The translations under genes were made by a program, and so were the position numbers. Positions 8,478 to 18,323 of a stretch of DNA of 61,816 nt are shown here, piece after piece. Position 1 is the stretch's first letter. Every line of letters begins with the position of its first letter. Source of the stretch: Streptomyces populi (lineage in GTDB: Bacteria > Actinomycetota > Actinomycetes > Streptomycetales > Streptomycetaceae); NCBI RefSeq assembly GCF_002911015.1, contig NZ_KZ626888.1, positions 1-61,816 of the forward strand, in the 5' to 3' direction. The notes under the pieces are model-generated. The model saw nothing but the letters and a program-made list of their open reading frames with translations. It had not been told where the DNA came from and searched no databases.

Positions 8478-9266
8478 ATGCGCAGCGAACTCGTGTCGGA
8501 GCCCGGAGACCCGGGCCGCCCCAATGAGGACTTCGCATCGGTCGGGCTTTCAGCTTCAGGACAGGGCGGTTCACTGGTCGTGCTCGACGGGGTGACACCG
8601 CCCCGGGACGGGTACGGCTGTCTGCATCCGGTCCCGTGGTTCTCCGCGCGGCTGGGCGGAGCGCTGACCGAACTGTCCGTTTCGCAGGGGGATTTGTCCC
8701 TGCCGGAGGTCCTGTCGCGGGCGATTCGCCGTGTCGCCGACGCGCACGCCGGCACCTGTGACCTTTCTCACCCGCGCACGCCTCAGGCAACCGTGGTCCT
8801 CGCACGGTGGTCCCCCGCGCAGGTCGAGTACCTGGTCCTCTCCGACTCGGCCCTGCTGGTGGAATCCCCCACGGGCGAGGTCACCGCCCTGCTGGACGAC
8901 CGCCTCTCCCGGCTTCCCCGCGCCGCCCTCGTCTCGGACGCCGTCGCCGACGCGACCGTACGCAACAAGGAGGGCGGCTTCTTCACGGCGGCCGCGGACC
9001 CCTCGGTGGCCTCGCGCGCGGTGACGGGCACGCTCCCCCGGTCGTCGGTCCGCGCCCTGGCGGCCCTCACGGACGGCGCCGGGCGCTGGGTGGAGAGATT
9101 CCACGCGGGTGACTGGACCGAGCTGTTCGCCCTCGTGCGCGAGGAGGGTTCCGCCTCGCTCGTCGAGCGCGTACGGCGACTGGAGCACTCGGAGGCGCTG
9201 GAGCGGCCGGGCGTCCGGCGGGGCAAGCCGCACGACGACGCGTCGGTGGTGTTCGTGGAGCTGTGA
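8478..9266 (+). CDS. Protein phosphatase 2C-like protein (262 aa)
   Basis: The sequence has the outline of a PP2C/PPM fold: an N-terminal segment EPGDPGRPNEDFASVG matching the R-x-N-E-D-x motif, a following LVVLDGVTPP with the metal-binding D-G, and a C-terminal GKPHDDASVVFVEL matching the D-D-x-x-x motif that ends the domain. The central D-G motif is replaced by ALTDGAGRWVE. Enough metal ligands remain for activity to be plausible. No membrane segment is seen. The ATG at 8478 is the first codon with good downstream coding; only a weak GGCGGA precedes it. It converges on the MarR gene with a gap of about 28 bases. Substrate unknown. Confidence 0.75.
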   Translation: MRSELVSEPGDPGRPNEDFASVGLSASGQGGSLVVLDGVTPPRDGYGCLHPVPWFSARLGGALTELSVSQGDLSLPEVLSRAIRRVADAHAGTCDLSHPRTPQATVVLARWSPAQVEYLVLSDSALLVESPTGEVTALLDDRLSRLPRAALVSDAVADATVRNKEGGFFTAAADPSVASRAVTGTLPRSSVRALAALTDGAGRWVERFHAGDWTELFALVREEGSASLVERVRRLEHSEALERPGVRRGKPHDDASVVFVEL

Positions 9267-9294
9267 GGAGACGCGGGCGGCGGGCGGGCCGGGG

Positions 9295-9813
9295 CTACTT
9301 CTCCATGCCGCGGTTCAGCTGGTTCAGCAGCCGGGCGAGTTCCGCGACCTCGTCCTGGTCCCAGTGGGCGAGTTGGCGGACGTAGCGGGCGCGGCGGGCC
9401 TCGCGGACGCTGGAGACGCGGCCGCGGCCCTCCTCCGTGAGGTGGACGAGCCAGGCGCGCCCGTCGGCGGGGTCGGGTTCGCGCGCGACCAGGCCCAGCT
9501 CCTCCAGGGCGCGCAGCTGCCGGGACATCGTGGCCTTGCCGACGCCGATGTAGGCGGCGAGTTCCGTGGCGCGCTGGCGGCCGCACTCCTCGAGGCGGAC
9601 GAGGAGTCCGTACGCGGCGGACTCCAGGTCCGGATGGACCTCGCGGGCCATCTCTCCCTGGCTGGCACGGGCGCGGCGCAGGAAGACCGTCAACTCTCGC
9701 TCCAGGGAGAGGAACTCCCGCTCCGCCCCGCCGGGCGCCGTGGACCGGTCCACACCATTTCCCGACACACCGGATTCGACCGGACGTCCGCCGTCGTTCC
9801 CGCCCTCGTGCAC
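9295..9813 (-). CDS. MarR-family transcriptional regulator (172 aa)
   Basis: This has the winged helix-turn-helix of the MarR family: LTVFLRRARASQGEMAREVHPDL is the dimerisation helix, ATELAAYIGVGKATMSRQLRALEELGLV the recognition unit, and DPADGRAWLVHLTEEGRGRV the D-x-R wing. Translation starts at GTG 9813. It is transcribed away from the GH25 gene; the 297-base region between them contains AT-rich repeats that could be its operator. Ligand and targets unknown, with an autoregulatory role most likely. Confidence 0.9.
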   Translation of the reverse strand: MHEGGNDGGRPVESGVSGNGVDRSTAPGGAEREFLSLERELTVFLRRARASQGEMAREVHPDLESAAYGLLVRLEECGRQRATELAAYIGVGKATMSRQLRALEELGLVAREPDPADGRAWLVHLTEEGRGRVSSVREARRARYVRQLAHWDQDEVAELARLLNQLNRGMEK

Positions 9814-9940
9814 GTCAGCACCCCTGACCCGGTTTCCCGATCCTGAAAGTTTCTGCCAGAACTCGCCGTTGCCGCAGCTCCGCCAGTATTTCGCAGGCGT
9901 AGACCAACGGCAGCCTCCGGCCCCTCTTCCACGTCGTCGT

Positions 9941-9974
9941 CTACGTGCGTAGCTTCTTTATCAGACACTTATCT
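9941..9974. promoter_or_regulatory. Candidate operator between MarR and GH25 genes
   Basis: Two elements lie side by side in the divergent region. The first is a small palindrome CTACG-TG-CGTAG (9941-9952). The second is an AT-rich stretch with the direct repeat TTATC-AGACAC-TTATC (9958-9973), striking in DNA this GC-rich. Position and composition suit a MarR-type operator, but this is inference from sequence only. Confidence 0.35.
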
Positions 9975-10110
9975 GCTGGCATGCGCACGCCACCCCGGGC
10001 CGGGAACGGCCTGATCCCCCTATCGGCACGCGTGCCCGCGCTCTCCCCCCACCGAGCTCCACCGGGCTCCCCCGAGCCCCGGAGCTCCATCGCCCTTCGG
10101 AGGCACGCAC

Positions 10111-10929
10111 ATGCCCGTGCACAGATCCGGAACGGCCCGCCGCCTGCGGGCACTCGCGGTGGGAACCCTGCTCGCCGCCTTCTCCCTCCTCCCCACCCTC
10201 CCCTCCTCCGCGGCCGACGTCCCCGCCCGGGGCTCCGCCCGGATGGGCATGGGGGTCGCCGCCCACGACGGCCAGGACGGCACGCCGTCCACCGGTGACG
10301 CCACCCAGACCGAAGGCGTGGACGTCGCCGGCTACCAGGGCAACGTCGCCTGGTCGACGCTGTGGAACAGCGGGGTCAGATGGGCCTACACCAAGGCGAG
10401 CGAGGGGACGTACTACACGAACCCGTACTTCGCCCAGCAGTACAACGGCGCCTACAACATCGGCATGATCCGCGGGGCGTACCACTTCGCCACCCCGGAC
10501 ACCACGACCGGTGCCACCCAGGCCAACTACTTCGTCGACCACGGCGGCGGCTGGTCCGGCGACGGCAGGACGCTGCCCGGCACGCTCGACATCGAGTGGA
10601 ACCCGTACGGGGCCGCCTGCTACGGCAAGACGCAGAGCGCGATGGTCAGCTGGATCAGCAGCTTCCTGAACCAGTACAAGGCGCGCACCGGCCGTGACGC
10701 GGTGATCTACACGGCCGCGAGCTGGTGGACGCAGTGCACCGGCAACTACGGCGGCTTCGCCTCGTCCAACCCCTTGTGGATCGCGCGCTACGCCTCCGAC
10801 CCGGGGACGCTGCCGGCGGGCTGGGACTACTACACGATGTGGCAGTACACGTCGTCCGGACCGACGGTCGGGGACCACGACAAGTTCAACGGAGCCCTCG
10901 ACCGGGTGAAGGCGCTGGCCAACGGCTGA
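10111..10929 (+). CDS. Secreted GH25 muramidase (lysozyme, 272 aa)
   Basis: This enzyme should hydrolyse the N-acetylmuramic acid beta-1,4 linkage of peptidoglycan outside the cell. A Sec signal peptide covers residues 1-35 (twin Arg-rich start, hydrophobic LAVGTLLAAFSLL, cleavage near PSSAADV). The catalytic domain begins at EGVDVAGYQGNVAW, where the first Asp is a conserved active-site residue, and includes TLDIEWNPYG, carrying the conserved D-x-E pair. WDYYTMWQYTSSG is the typical C-terminal strand. Mature length (~210 aa) fits a single GH25 domain with no binding module. GGAGG precedes the ATG at the right distance. It converges with lon. Confidence 0.95.
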   Translation: MPVHRSGTARRLRALAVGTLLAAFSLLPTLPSSAADVPARGSARMGMGVAAHDGQDGTPSTGDATQTEGVDVAGYQGNVAWSTLWNSGVRWAYTKASEGTYYTNPYFAQQYNGAYNIGMIRGAYHFATPDTTTGATQANYFVDHGGGWSGDGRTLPGTLDIEWNPYGAACYGKTQSAMVSWISSFLNQYKARTGRDAVIYTAASWWTQCTGNYGGFASSNPLWIARYASDPGTLPAGWDYYTMWQYTSSGPTVGDHDKFNGALDRVKALANG

Positions 10930-10979
10930 GGGCCGAACGGCCCCGGCCGCAACGGCGGAGGCGCTCCGCGCACGGCACG

Positions 10980-11019
10980 GGGAAGGCCCGGGCCTCCCTC
11001 ACGGGACCCGGGCCTTCCC
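10980..11019. terminator. Bidirectional terminator between GH25 gene and lon
   Basis: A 13-base stem (GGGAAGGCCCGGG / CCCGGGCCTTCCC) with a 14-base loop lies between two convergent stop codons and is followed by TT. Its place and strength support termination from both sides. Confidence 0.75.
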
Positions 11020-11065
11020 TTCCGGTGGCGTCCTCCCCCAGTGCTCAACGCCTGGGAGGTGCCCC

Positions 11066-13480
<2,415 letters not shown>

Positions 13481-13501
13481 GATCTCCCCTTCGGCAGTCA
13501 A

Positions 13502-13522
13502 GTTGAGCTATGTCGACTCAAT
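13502..13522. promoter_or_regulatory. HAIR inverted repeat (HspR operator) of lon
   Basis: The sequence is GTTGAGC-N7-ACTCAAT, starting 22 bases upstream of the lon ATG. It matches the HAIR consensus CTTGAGT-N7-ACTCAAG at 11 of 14 arm positions with exact spacing. HspR represses the dnaK operon, clpB and lon in Streptomyces, so this site should repress lon until heat shock. Confidence 0.8.
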
Positions 13523-13554
13523 GCACGGGAGCCCCGCGATGTTCCCTGACGGCT

Positions 13555-13568
13555 GTTCGCTGTGAGCG
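13555..13568. promoter_or_regulatory. ClgR-type activator box upstream of lon
   Basis: GTTCGC-TGTGA-GCG fits the GTTCGC-N5-GCG motif that I recall for the Clp/Lon activator ClgR. It lies about 75 bases upstream of the lon start and 33 bases beyond the HAIR box, a good place for an activator. Confidence 0.65.
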
Positions 13569-13693
13569 ATCGCTTGTGACACATCCGTACGGGCGTCCCG
13601 TCCAGCCCCGCGAGCCGTCACCGGGGACGCCGGAAACCCGGGTCGCGGGGCGCTCGGGATGCAGGTGGCCACCGGCGGCCGGATGGTGGAGTC

Positions 13694-13972
13694 ATGAACC
13701 ACCATCTCTCCCAGCACAAGCTCGACATCGACACCCGGCTCGTCACGACCGGCGCCGCGCTCACCGTGGCCGGCACCCTGGTGGCGTGCACCGGCATGGT
13801 CATCGCGGCCGCCGCCGTGTTCGCCGCGGGCCGGCGCATGGTCCGGACCATGGACGTGCCGCCGTCCCAGCAGGCGGCCCAGCAGTGGCGCCGGGCCAAG
13901 GAGGCCTCCATGGCGGGCCTGCAGGCGTGGCAGTCCGCGTCCGACGCGCACAACGGCTCGCACACCCGCTAG
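13694..13972 (+). CDS. Small single-pass membrane protein (92 aa)
   Basis: The protein has a short polar N-terminus (MNHHLSQHKLDIDTRL), one hydrophobic segment of about 25 residues (TTGAALTVAGTLVACTGMVI and on to AAAAVFAAG), then a basic cytoplasmic tail containing MVRTMDVPPSQQAAQQWRRAKEA. Coding bias is good. It is divergent from lon, about 215 bases from the lon start, so it could share the intervening regulatory region. No family with known function is recognised. Confidence 0.8.
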   Translation: MNHHLSQHKLDIDTRLVTTGAALTVAGTLVACTGMVIAAAAVFAAGRRMVRTMDVPPSQQAAQQWRRAKEASMAGLQAWQSASDAHNGSHTR

Positions 13973-14172
13973 CCCTCCGGACCGAGGACGGTCTCCGCCC
14001 TCCGGCGGGGTCCGGGACCGGTCGCACGGCCGGCCCCGGCGCGGGATCACCCGCGTGAGCGCACCGGACGCGCTCGCGTCACGCGGGCACGCCCCCGGCC
14101 GGGCGCCCGGCCCCGGACGGCTCAACCGGGTCGCATCCGGCGATCCGGAGGAGAAGGGCTCCTGGGCCGATC

Positions 14173-14202
14173 GGAGCACGCCCGGACGGAGCACGCCCGG
14201 AC
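14173..14202. repeat. Two copies of a 15-bp direct repeat
   Basis: GGAGCACGCCCGGAC occurs twice head to tail at 14173-14187 and 14188-14202, at the 3' end of the broken rhomboid-like gene. Confidence 0.85.
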
Positions 14203-14817
14203 GGCTCGGGGGGCCTCGCCCCGGGACCGCGCGTCCGGTCCGGGAGGACGGCGGCGGTGCCGTCGCCGTGCCGGCGGCCAGGTCGCGACGCCGACCGCCG
14301 GCGCGATCAGGTGGCCCGCGTCCGTCACCGGGTCGGCGAGGAGGACCAGGTCCCGGGTGAGGACCGAGCCGGGGAGGGACGAGCCCCGCGAGCGAACCGG
14401 CGCACGCGGCGACGCCGAAGCTGACGCCGTAGTCGAGCCGGTGCAGCGAGCCGACGGGCAGGACGCCCGTCGGCACGGCCGCGCCGACCGGCAGCTCGGT
14501 GACGAGCGTGGCCACCACGTGCCCGAGCAGGAAGCCGGCCGCGTACGGCGAGGCGGTCCCGCCGACGATCCACAGCGCGCTCGCGATCAGCGCGAGCACG
14601 GGATGCCGCACGAGGTGGGCGACGTCCGTGCTGGACGCCTGGTGCAGGGAGTGGACGAGCGCGGGGTGCGCGTGGCCGGCCGGGAACGGCACTCCGGGCC
14701 GCCCGGGGGACGGCCGCGAGGACCCCCGCGGCGGACGGGCCGGCGGCGGGAACGCCCGCCGCCGACCCGAACCGGCTCGGCGCCGCGGACGTGTGCGCGG
14801 CCCCCGGCACGGCCACC

Positions 14818-14901
14818 GGACCGGGTGTGCCCGGCACCGGCTCGATGGGCGCGTCGCCCGGACCGGATGTGCCCGGCACCGGCCCGATGGGCGCGTCGGC
14901 T
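14818..14901. repeat. Two copies of a 42-bp direct repeat
   Basis: Two nearly identical 42-base units (14818-14859 and 14860-14901) encode a 14-residue Gly/Pro/Asp-rich unit in the N-terminal frame of the broken rhomboid-like gene. The period is a multiple of three, consistent with former coding. Confidence 0.85.
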
Positions 14902-15051
14902 CGCTCGGTGGTGCCCGGGTCCACGGCGCGGCGCTCCTTCCGTCGCCCACCACCCTTCGCGTCCCCTCCACCGCCGCCCAGGACCGGCGCCGCACGCGGG
15001 ACGGTTCTCAGCAACTCCTCGAGAAAGCCGGCCCCTCCTCACAGGTCCCAT

Positions 15052-15123
15052 AAGAAAGGAGGAACGAAGGAGAAGGAGGAGAAAGAGGAGGAGGAGATGG
15101 AGAGGAGAAGAGAGGGAGAGGAG
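15052..15123 (+). repeat. 72-base polypurine tract
   Basis: Seventy of 72 bases are A or G (exceptions C at 15065 and T at 15098), made of irregular GGA/GAA/AGG units. It lies in the 290-base gap between the rhomboid-like remnant and the spermidine-synthase-like gene. Forward frames encode only Lys/Glu/Arg runs, which do not look like a real gene. The rest of the gap holds nothing else I can identify. Confidence 0.9.
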
Positions 15124-15304
15124 CGCGGGCCCGGGGGCGCACCCGGGGCCCCGGCCGGCCGTCGCGTCAACCTCGCGGGATCCGTCGTCACTCCCGAGGA
15201 CCACCGGACCCTCCCGATCGCACCCGCACCCGCACTGCCGAAAGATCCGGCCGCGGGGCGCCTCACCGGCAATTCCCGCGACCCGTACAGGTGAAAGTGC
15301 CAGG

Positions 15305-15991
15305 ATGGCGGCCATGACTGCCTCGTACGACACCCCCGAGGTCATCGACCGCCGCCAGGGTCCGTACGGCGAGGTCGTGCTGCGGCGCCACGGCGCGCTG
15401 CTGCAGATCATCGCCAACGGGTGCTTCCTGATGGACACCTCCGACGGGCGTTCCGAGCGACTGCTCATGGACGCGGCCCACGACGCCCTCGACGGGCGCC
15501 CGGAGCCGGACGTGCTGATCGGCGGGCTCGGCGTCGGGTTCTCGCTGGCGCACGCCGCCGCCGACCGCCGCTGGGGACGCATCACGGTCGTCGAGCGCGA
15601 ACGGGCGATCATCGACTGGCACCGGGACGGCCCTCTCGCCTCGCTCTCGGCCCCGGCGCTCGCCGATCCGCGCACCGGCATCGTCGAGAGGGACCTCGTC
15701 GAATACGTCAATGAGACCTCCGACACGTTCGACGCCCTGTGCCTCGACATCGACAACGGACCCGACTGGACGGTCACCGAAGGCAACGCGGGGCTGTACG
15801 GGGAGTCCGGACTCGCAAGCTGCGCAAGGGTGTTGAGGCCGGGCGGCGTCCTCGCGGTATGGTCGGCGCAGCCCTCTCCGGAATTTGAAGGAACCTTGCG
15901 AAATGCCGGATTCCGACGGGTTCGTACCGAAGTGATCCCCGTTGCCCGGGGCGTTCCCGACGTGGTGCACCTCGCGGTAAGACCTGGATAG
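15305..15991 (+). CDS. Spermidine-synthase-fold / SAM-dependent methyltransferase-like protein (228 aa)
   Basis: The core is a Rossmann-like class I methyltransferase fold: VLIGGLGVGFSLAHAAADRR is the SAM-binding glycine loop, ITVVERERAIIDWHRDG the second strand with its acidic residue, and FDALCLDIDNGPDWTV the motif often seen in spermidine-synthase-like proteins. CARVLRPGGVLAVWSAQPSPEF is the strand 5 region. ATG 15305 is chosen because AGGTGAAAG lies about eight bases upstream; ATG 15314 is also possible. Real polyamine synthase activity is uncertain because the N-terminal beta domain is short. The two-component genes follow after 113 bases. Confidence 0.82.
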   Translation: MAAMTASYDTPEVIDRRQGPYGEVVLRRHGALLQIIANGCFLMDTSDGRSERLLMDAAHDALDGRPEPDVLIGGLGVGFSLAHAAADRRWGRITVVERERAIIDWHRDGPLASLSAPALADPRTGIVERDLVEYVNETSDTFDALCLDIDNGPDWTVTEGNAGLYGESGLASCARVLRPGGVLAVWSAQPSPEFEGTLRNAGFRRVRTEVIPVARGVPDVVHLAVRPG

Positions 15992-16104
15992 CCGCGGCGC
16001 ACCGACTGCCCGTACCCTGCTTGCCTGGCGCGGATCATTCAAGCGTCAAGCGCAGTCATGGGATCACCCCACGGATTCCGGAAAGCACACTTCAGGGGCG
16101 GGCG

Positions 16105-16842
16105 ATGGAGCAGACACACACCTCCCAGAACGGCACGGCGGCGACCCCGGGCGCTCAGCGCCGGGTCCTGGTCGTCGAGGACGACCCCACGATCGTCGAC
16201 GCCATCGCGGCCCGTCTGCGAGCCGAGGGATTCCTCGTGCAAACCGCGGGCGACGGCCCGGCCGCCGTCGACACCGCCGAGGCATGGCAGCCCGACCTGC
16301 TGATCCTCGACATCATGCTGCCCGGCTTCGACGGCCTGGAGGTCTGCCGTCGCGTGCAGGCCGCCCGCCCGGTGCCGGTGCTGATGCTCACCGCGCGCGA
16401 CGACGAGACCGACATGCTGGTCGGGCTCGGAGTCGGCGCCGACGACTACATGACCAAGCCGTTCTCCATGCGCGAGCTGGCCGCCCGGGTGCACGTCCTG
16501 CTCCGCAGGGTCGAGCGCGCGGTGGTCGCGGCCTCCACCCCGCGCAGCGGCATCCTGCGGCTCGGCGAGCTGGAGATCGACCACGCGCAGCGCCGGGTGC
16601 GGGTCCGCAGCGAGGACGTGCACCTCACTCCGACCGAGTTCGACCTCCTCGTCTGCCTCGCGAACACCCCGCGTGCCGTACTCTCGCGCGAGCAGTTGCT
16701 CGCCGAGGTGTGGGACTGGGCGGACGCCTCCGGCACCCGGACGGTCGACAGCCACATCAAGGCGCTGCGCCGCAAGATCGGCGCCGAGCGGATCCGCACG
16801 GTCCACGGCGTCGGCTACGCACTGGAGACCCCGACTCCCTGA
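16105..16842 (+). CDS. OmpR/PhoB-family response regulator (245 aa)
   Basis: The receiver domain (VLVVEDDPTIVDAIAARL, phospho-acceptor Asp in LLILDIMLPGFDG, Thr in MLTARDDE, Lys in MTKPFSMREL) is followed by a winged-helix DNA-binding domain (LHLTPTEFDLL-type helix, GTRTVDSHIKALRRKIG and the wing IRTVHGVGYALE). AGGGG lies seven bases before the ATG. Together with the sensor kinase 60 bases downstream it forms a two-component system. The signal is not evident, and the neighbouring kgd gene is not necessarily a target. Confidence 0.95.
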   Translation: MEQTHTSQNGTAATPGAQRRVLVVEDDPTIVDAIAARLRAEGFLVQTAGDGPAAVDTAEAWQPDLLILDIMLPGFDGLEVCRRVQAARPVPVLMLTARDDETDMLVGLGVGADDYMTKPFSMRELAARVHVLLRRVERAVVAASTPRSGILRLGELEIDHAQRRVRVRSEDVHLTPTEFDLLVCLANTPRAVLSREQLLAEVWDWADASGTRTVDSHIKALRRKIGAERIRTVHGVGYALETPTP

Positions 16843-16902
16843 GCCGGGCCTTGGCAGGAGACGTCGGGACCCGTTCGACCGGGACCCGCGTGAGGGGCTG
16901 AT

Positions 16903-18042
16903 GTGATGAGCGGACCCGGAGAGCGGGGGCGCGGGCTCGGCGAGCGCGTGCCCGCGGAGCGCAGGAGCTCGGGCTGGGGCGAGGTGCGCCCCTTCTCGAT
17001 CAAGACGAAGCTGGGCGCGCTGGTCGTCATCTCCGTGCTCATCACCACCGGTCTGTCGATGATCGCGGTGCACACCAAGACGGAACTCCGCTTCATCACG
17101 GTCTTCTCGATGATCGCCACCCTGCTGATCACGCAGTTCGTGGCGCACTCGCTCACCGCGCCGCTGGACGAGATGAACGCGGTGGCCCGCTCGATCTGGC
17201 ACGGCGACTACACCCGCCGGGTGCGGGACGACCGGCGCGACGAGCTGGGCGACCTCGCCCAGACGATCAACCTCATGGCCGACGAGTTGGAGGCCCAGGA
17301 CCGTCAGCGCAAGGAGCTCGTGGCGAACGTCTCGCACGAGCTGCGCACCCCCATCGCGGGGCTGCGGGCCGTCCTGGAGAACGTCGTGGACGGCGTCTCC
17401 GAGGCCGATCCCGAGACGATGCGCACCGCGCTGAAGCAGACGGAGCGCCTCGGGCGGCTGGTGGAGACCCTTCTCGACCTGTCCCGGCTGGACAACGGCG
17501 TCGTACCGCTGCGCAGGCGGCGCTTCGAGGTGTGGCCGTACCTGTCCGGGGTGCTGAAGGAGGCCAACATGGTCGCCTCCGCGCGCGCGGACCTCGCCTC
17601 GGGCTCCGGCGGCGGTCACACCCGCACGGACGTCCATCTGCACCTCGACGTGTCCCCGCCGGAGCTGACCGCGCACGCGGACCCGGAGCGGATCCACCAG
17701 GTCATGGCGAACCTCATCGACAACGCGGTCAAGCACAGCCCCCCGCACGGCCGGGTGACGGTCCGGGCCCGGCGGGGCGACCATCCCGAGTCGCTGGCCC
17801 TGGAGGTCCTGGACGAGGGGCCCGGCATCCCGAAGTCGGAGTGGCACCGCGTCTTCGAGCGGTTCAACCGCGGCGGGGTGCCCGCGCCGCACGGTCCGGG
17901 CAGCGACGGCGGTACGGGACTGGGCCTCGCGATCGCCCGCTGGGCGGTGGATCTGCACGGCGGACGCATCGGTGTGGCCGAATCTCAGCGGGGTTGCCGG
18001 ATCCAGGTCATTCTTCCGGGCCTCCCTTCTCTGCCAAGTTGA
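16903..18042 (+). CDS. Sensor histidine kinase (about 379 aa)
   Basis: Two transmembrane segments (LGALVVISVLITTGLSMIAV and FITVFSMIATLLITQFVAHS) lie close together with almost no external loop, so sensing is probably in the membrane or cytoplasm. A HAMP domain follows, then the H box ELVANVSHELRTPIAGLRAV with the phosphorylated His, N box NLIDNAVKHSPP, and G boxes LDEGPGIPKSEW and GGTGLGLAIARW. GAGGGG lies upstream; either GTG 16903 or the adjacent ATG 16906 could be used. Partner of the response regulator immediately upstream. Confidence 0.95.
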   Translation: MMSGPGERGRGLGERVPAERRSSGWGEVRPFSIKTKLGALVVISVLITTGLSMIAVHTKTELRFITVFSMIATLLITQFVAHSLTAPLDEMNAVARSIWHGDYTRRVRDDRRDELGDLAQTINLMADELEAQDRQRKELVANVSHELRTPIAGLRAVLENVVDGVSEADPETMRTALKQTERLGRLVETLLDLSRLDNGVVPLRRRRFEVWPYLSGVLKEANMVASARADLASGSGGGHTRTDVHLHLDVSPPELTAHADPERIHQVMANLIDNAVKHSPPHGRVTVRARRGDHPESLALEVLDEGPGIPKSEWHRVFERFNRGGVPAPHGPGSDGGTGLGLAIARWAVDLHGGRIGVAESQRGCRIQVILPGLPSLPS

Positions 18043-18323
18043 CGTAAAGTTCGAACCGGAGCAGCAAGATCCACCACTGTCGCCGCCGGCGTACACGTGT
18101 GATCAGGCACAGGACCGCGTGAACCGTGCCGCGGCCCTCGGTCGACGTACCCATTCCAAGGCGGAACCTCGCTTGTTTCCCGCCATTTCCACAGCCGAAA
18201 CACTGGTTCCGATGTGACTTAGCCAACGTTGGACGGGCCCGGCCTGACCTTCTCGGCCAGGGAGGCGTAGCCTTTATTCCCGCTGTCCATCACCTTGCGA
18301 AGCGGAAGAGGGCGGTTAGCGCC

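Larger units (their letters stand above)
14122..15014 (-). pseudogene. Broken rhomboid-like membrane protein gene
   Basis: Three frames on the minus strand together resemble an actinobacterial rhomboid-like integral membrane protein. One frame gives a Pro/Gly/Ala-rich N-terminus (about 15014-14715). A second gives HQASSTDVAHLVRHPVLALI, SALWIVGG, GFLLGHVVATLVTEL and LDYGVSFGVAACAGSLAGL (about 14693-14365). After a shift near 14345-14370 a third gives VLTRDLVLLADPVTDAGHLI then APAVGVATWP. Between SALWIVGG and GFLLGHVVATL the usual ~30-residue membrane segment seems missing. No single frame encodes a complete protein, so I call it a pseudogene. Sequencing error at the second junction is the main alternative. 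Confidence 0.6.

Noticed and set aside
13508..14995. 495-codon minus-strand frame as an intact rhomboid-like gene
   Set aside because: Only its middle third matches a rhomboid-like protein; its two ends are in the wrong frame for the N- and C-terminal segments, so I treat the locus as broken.
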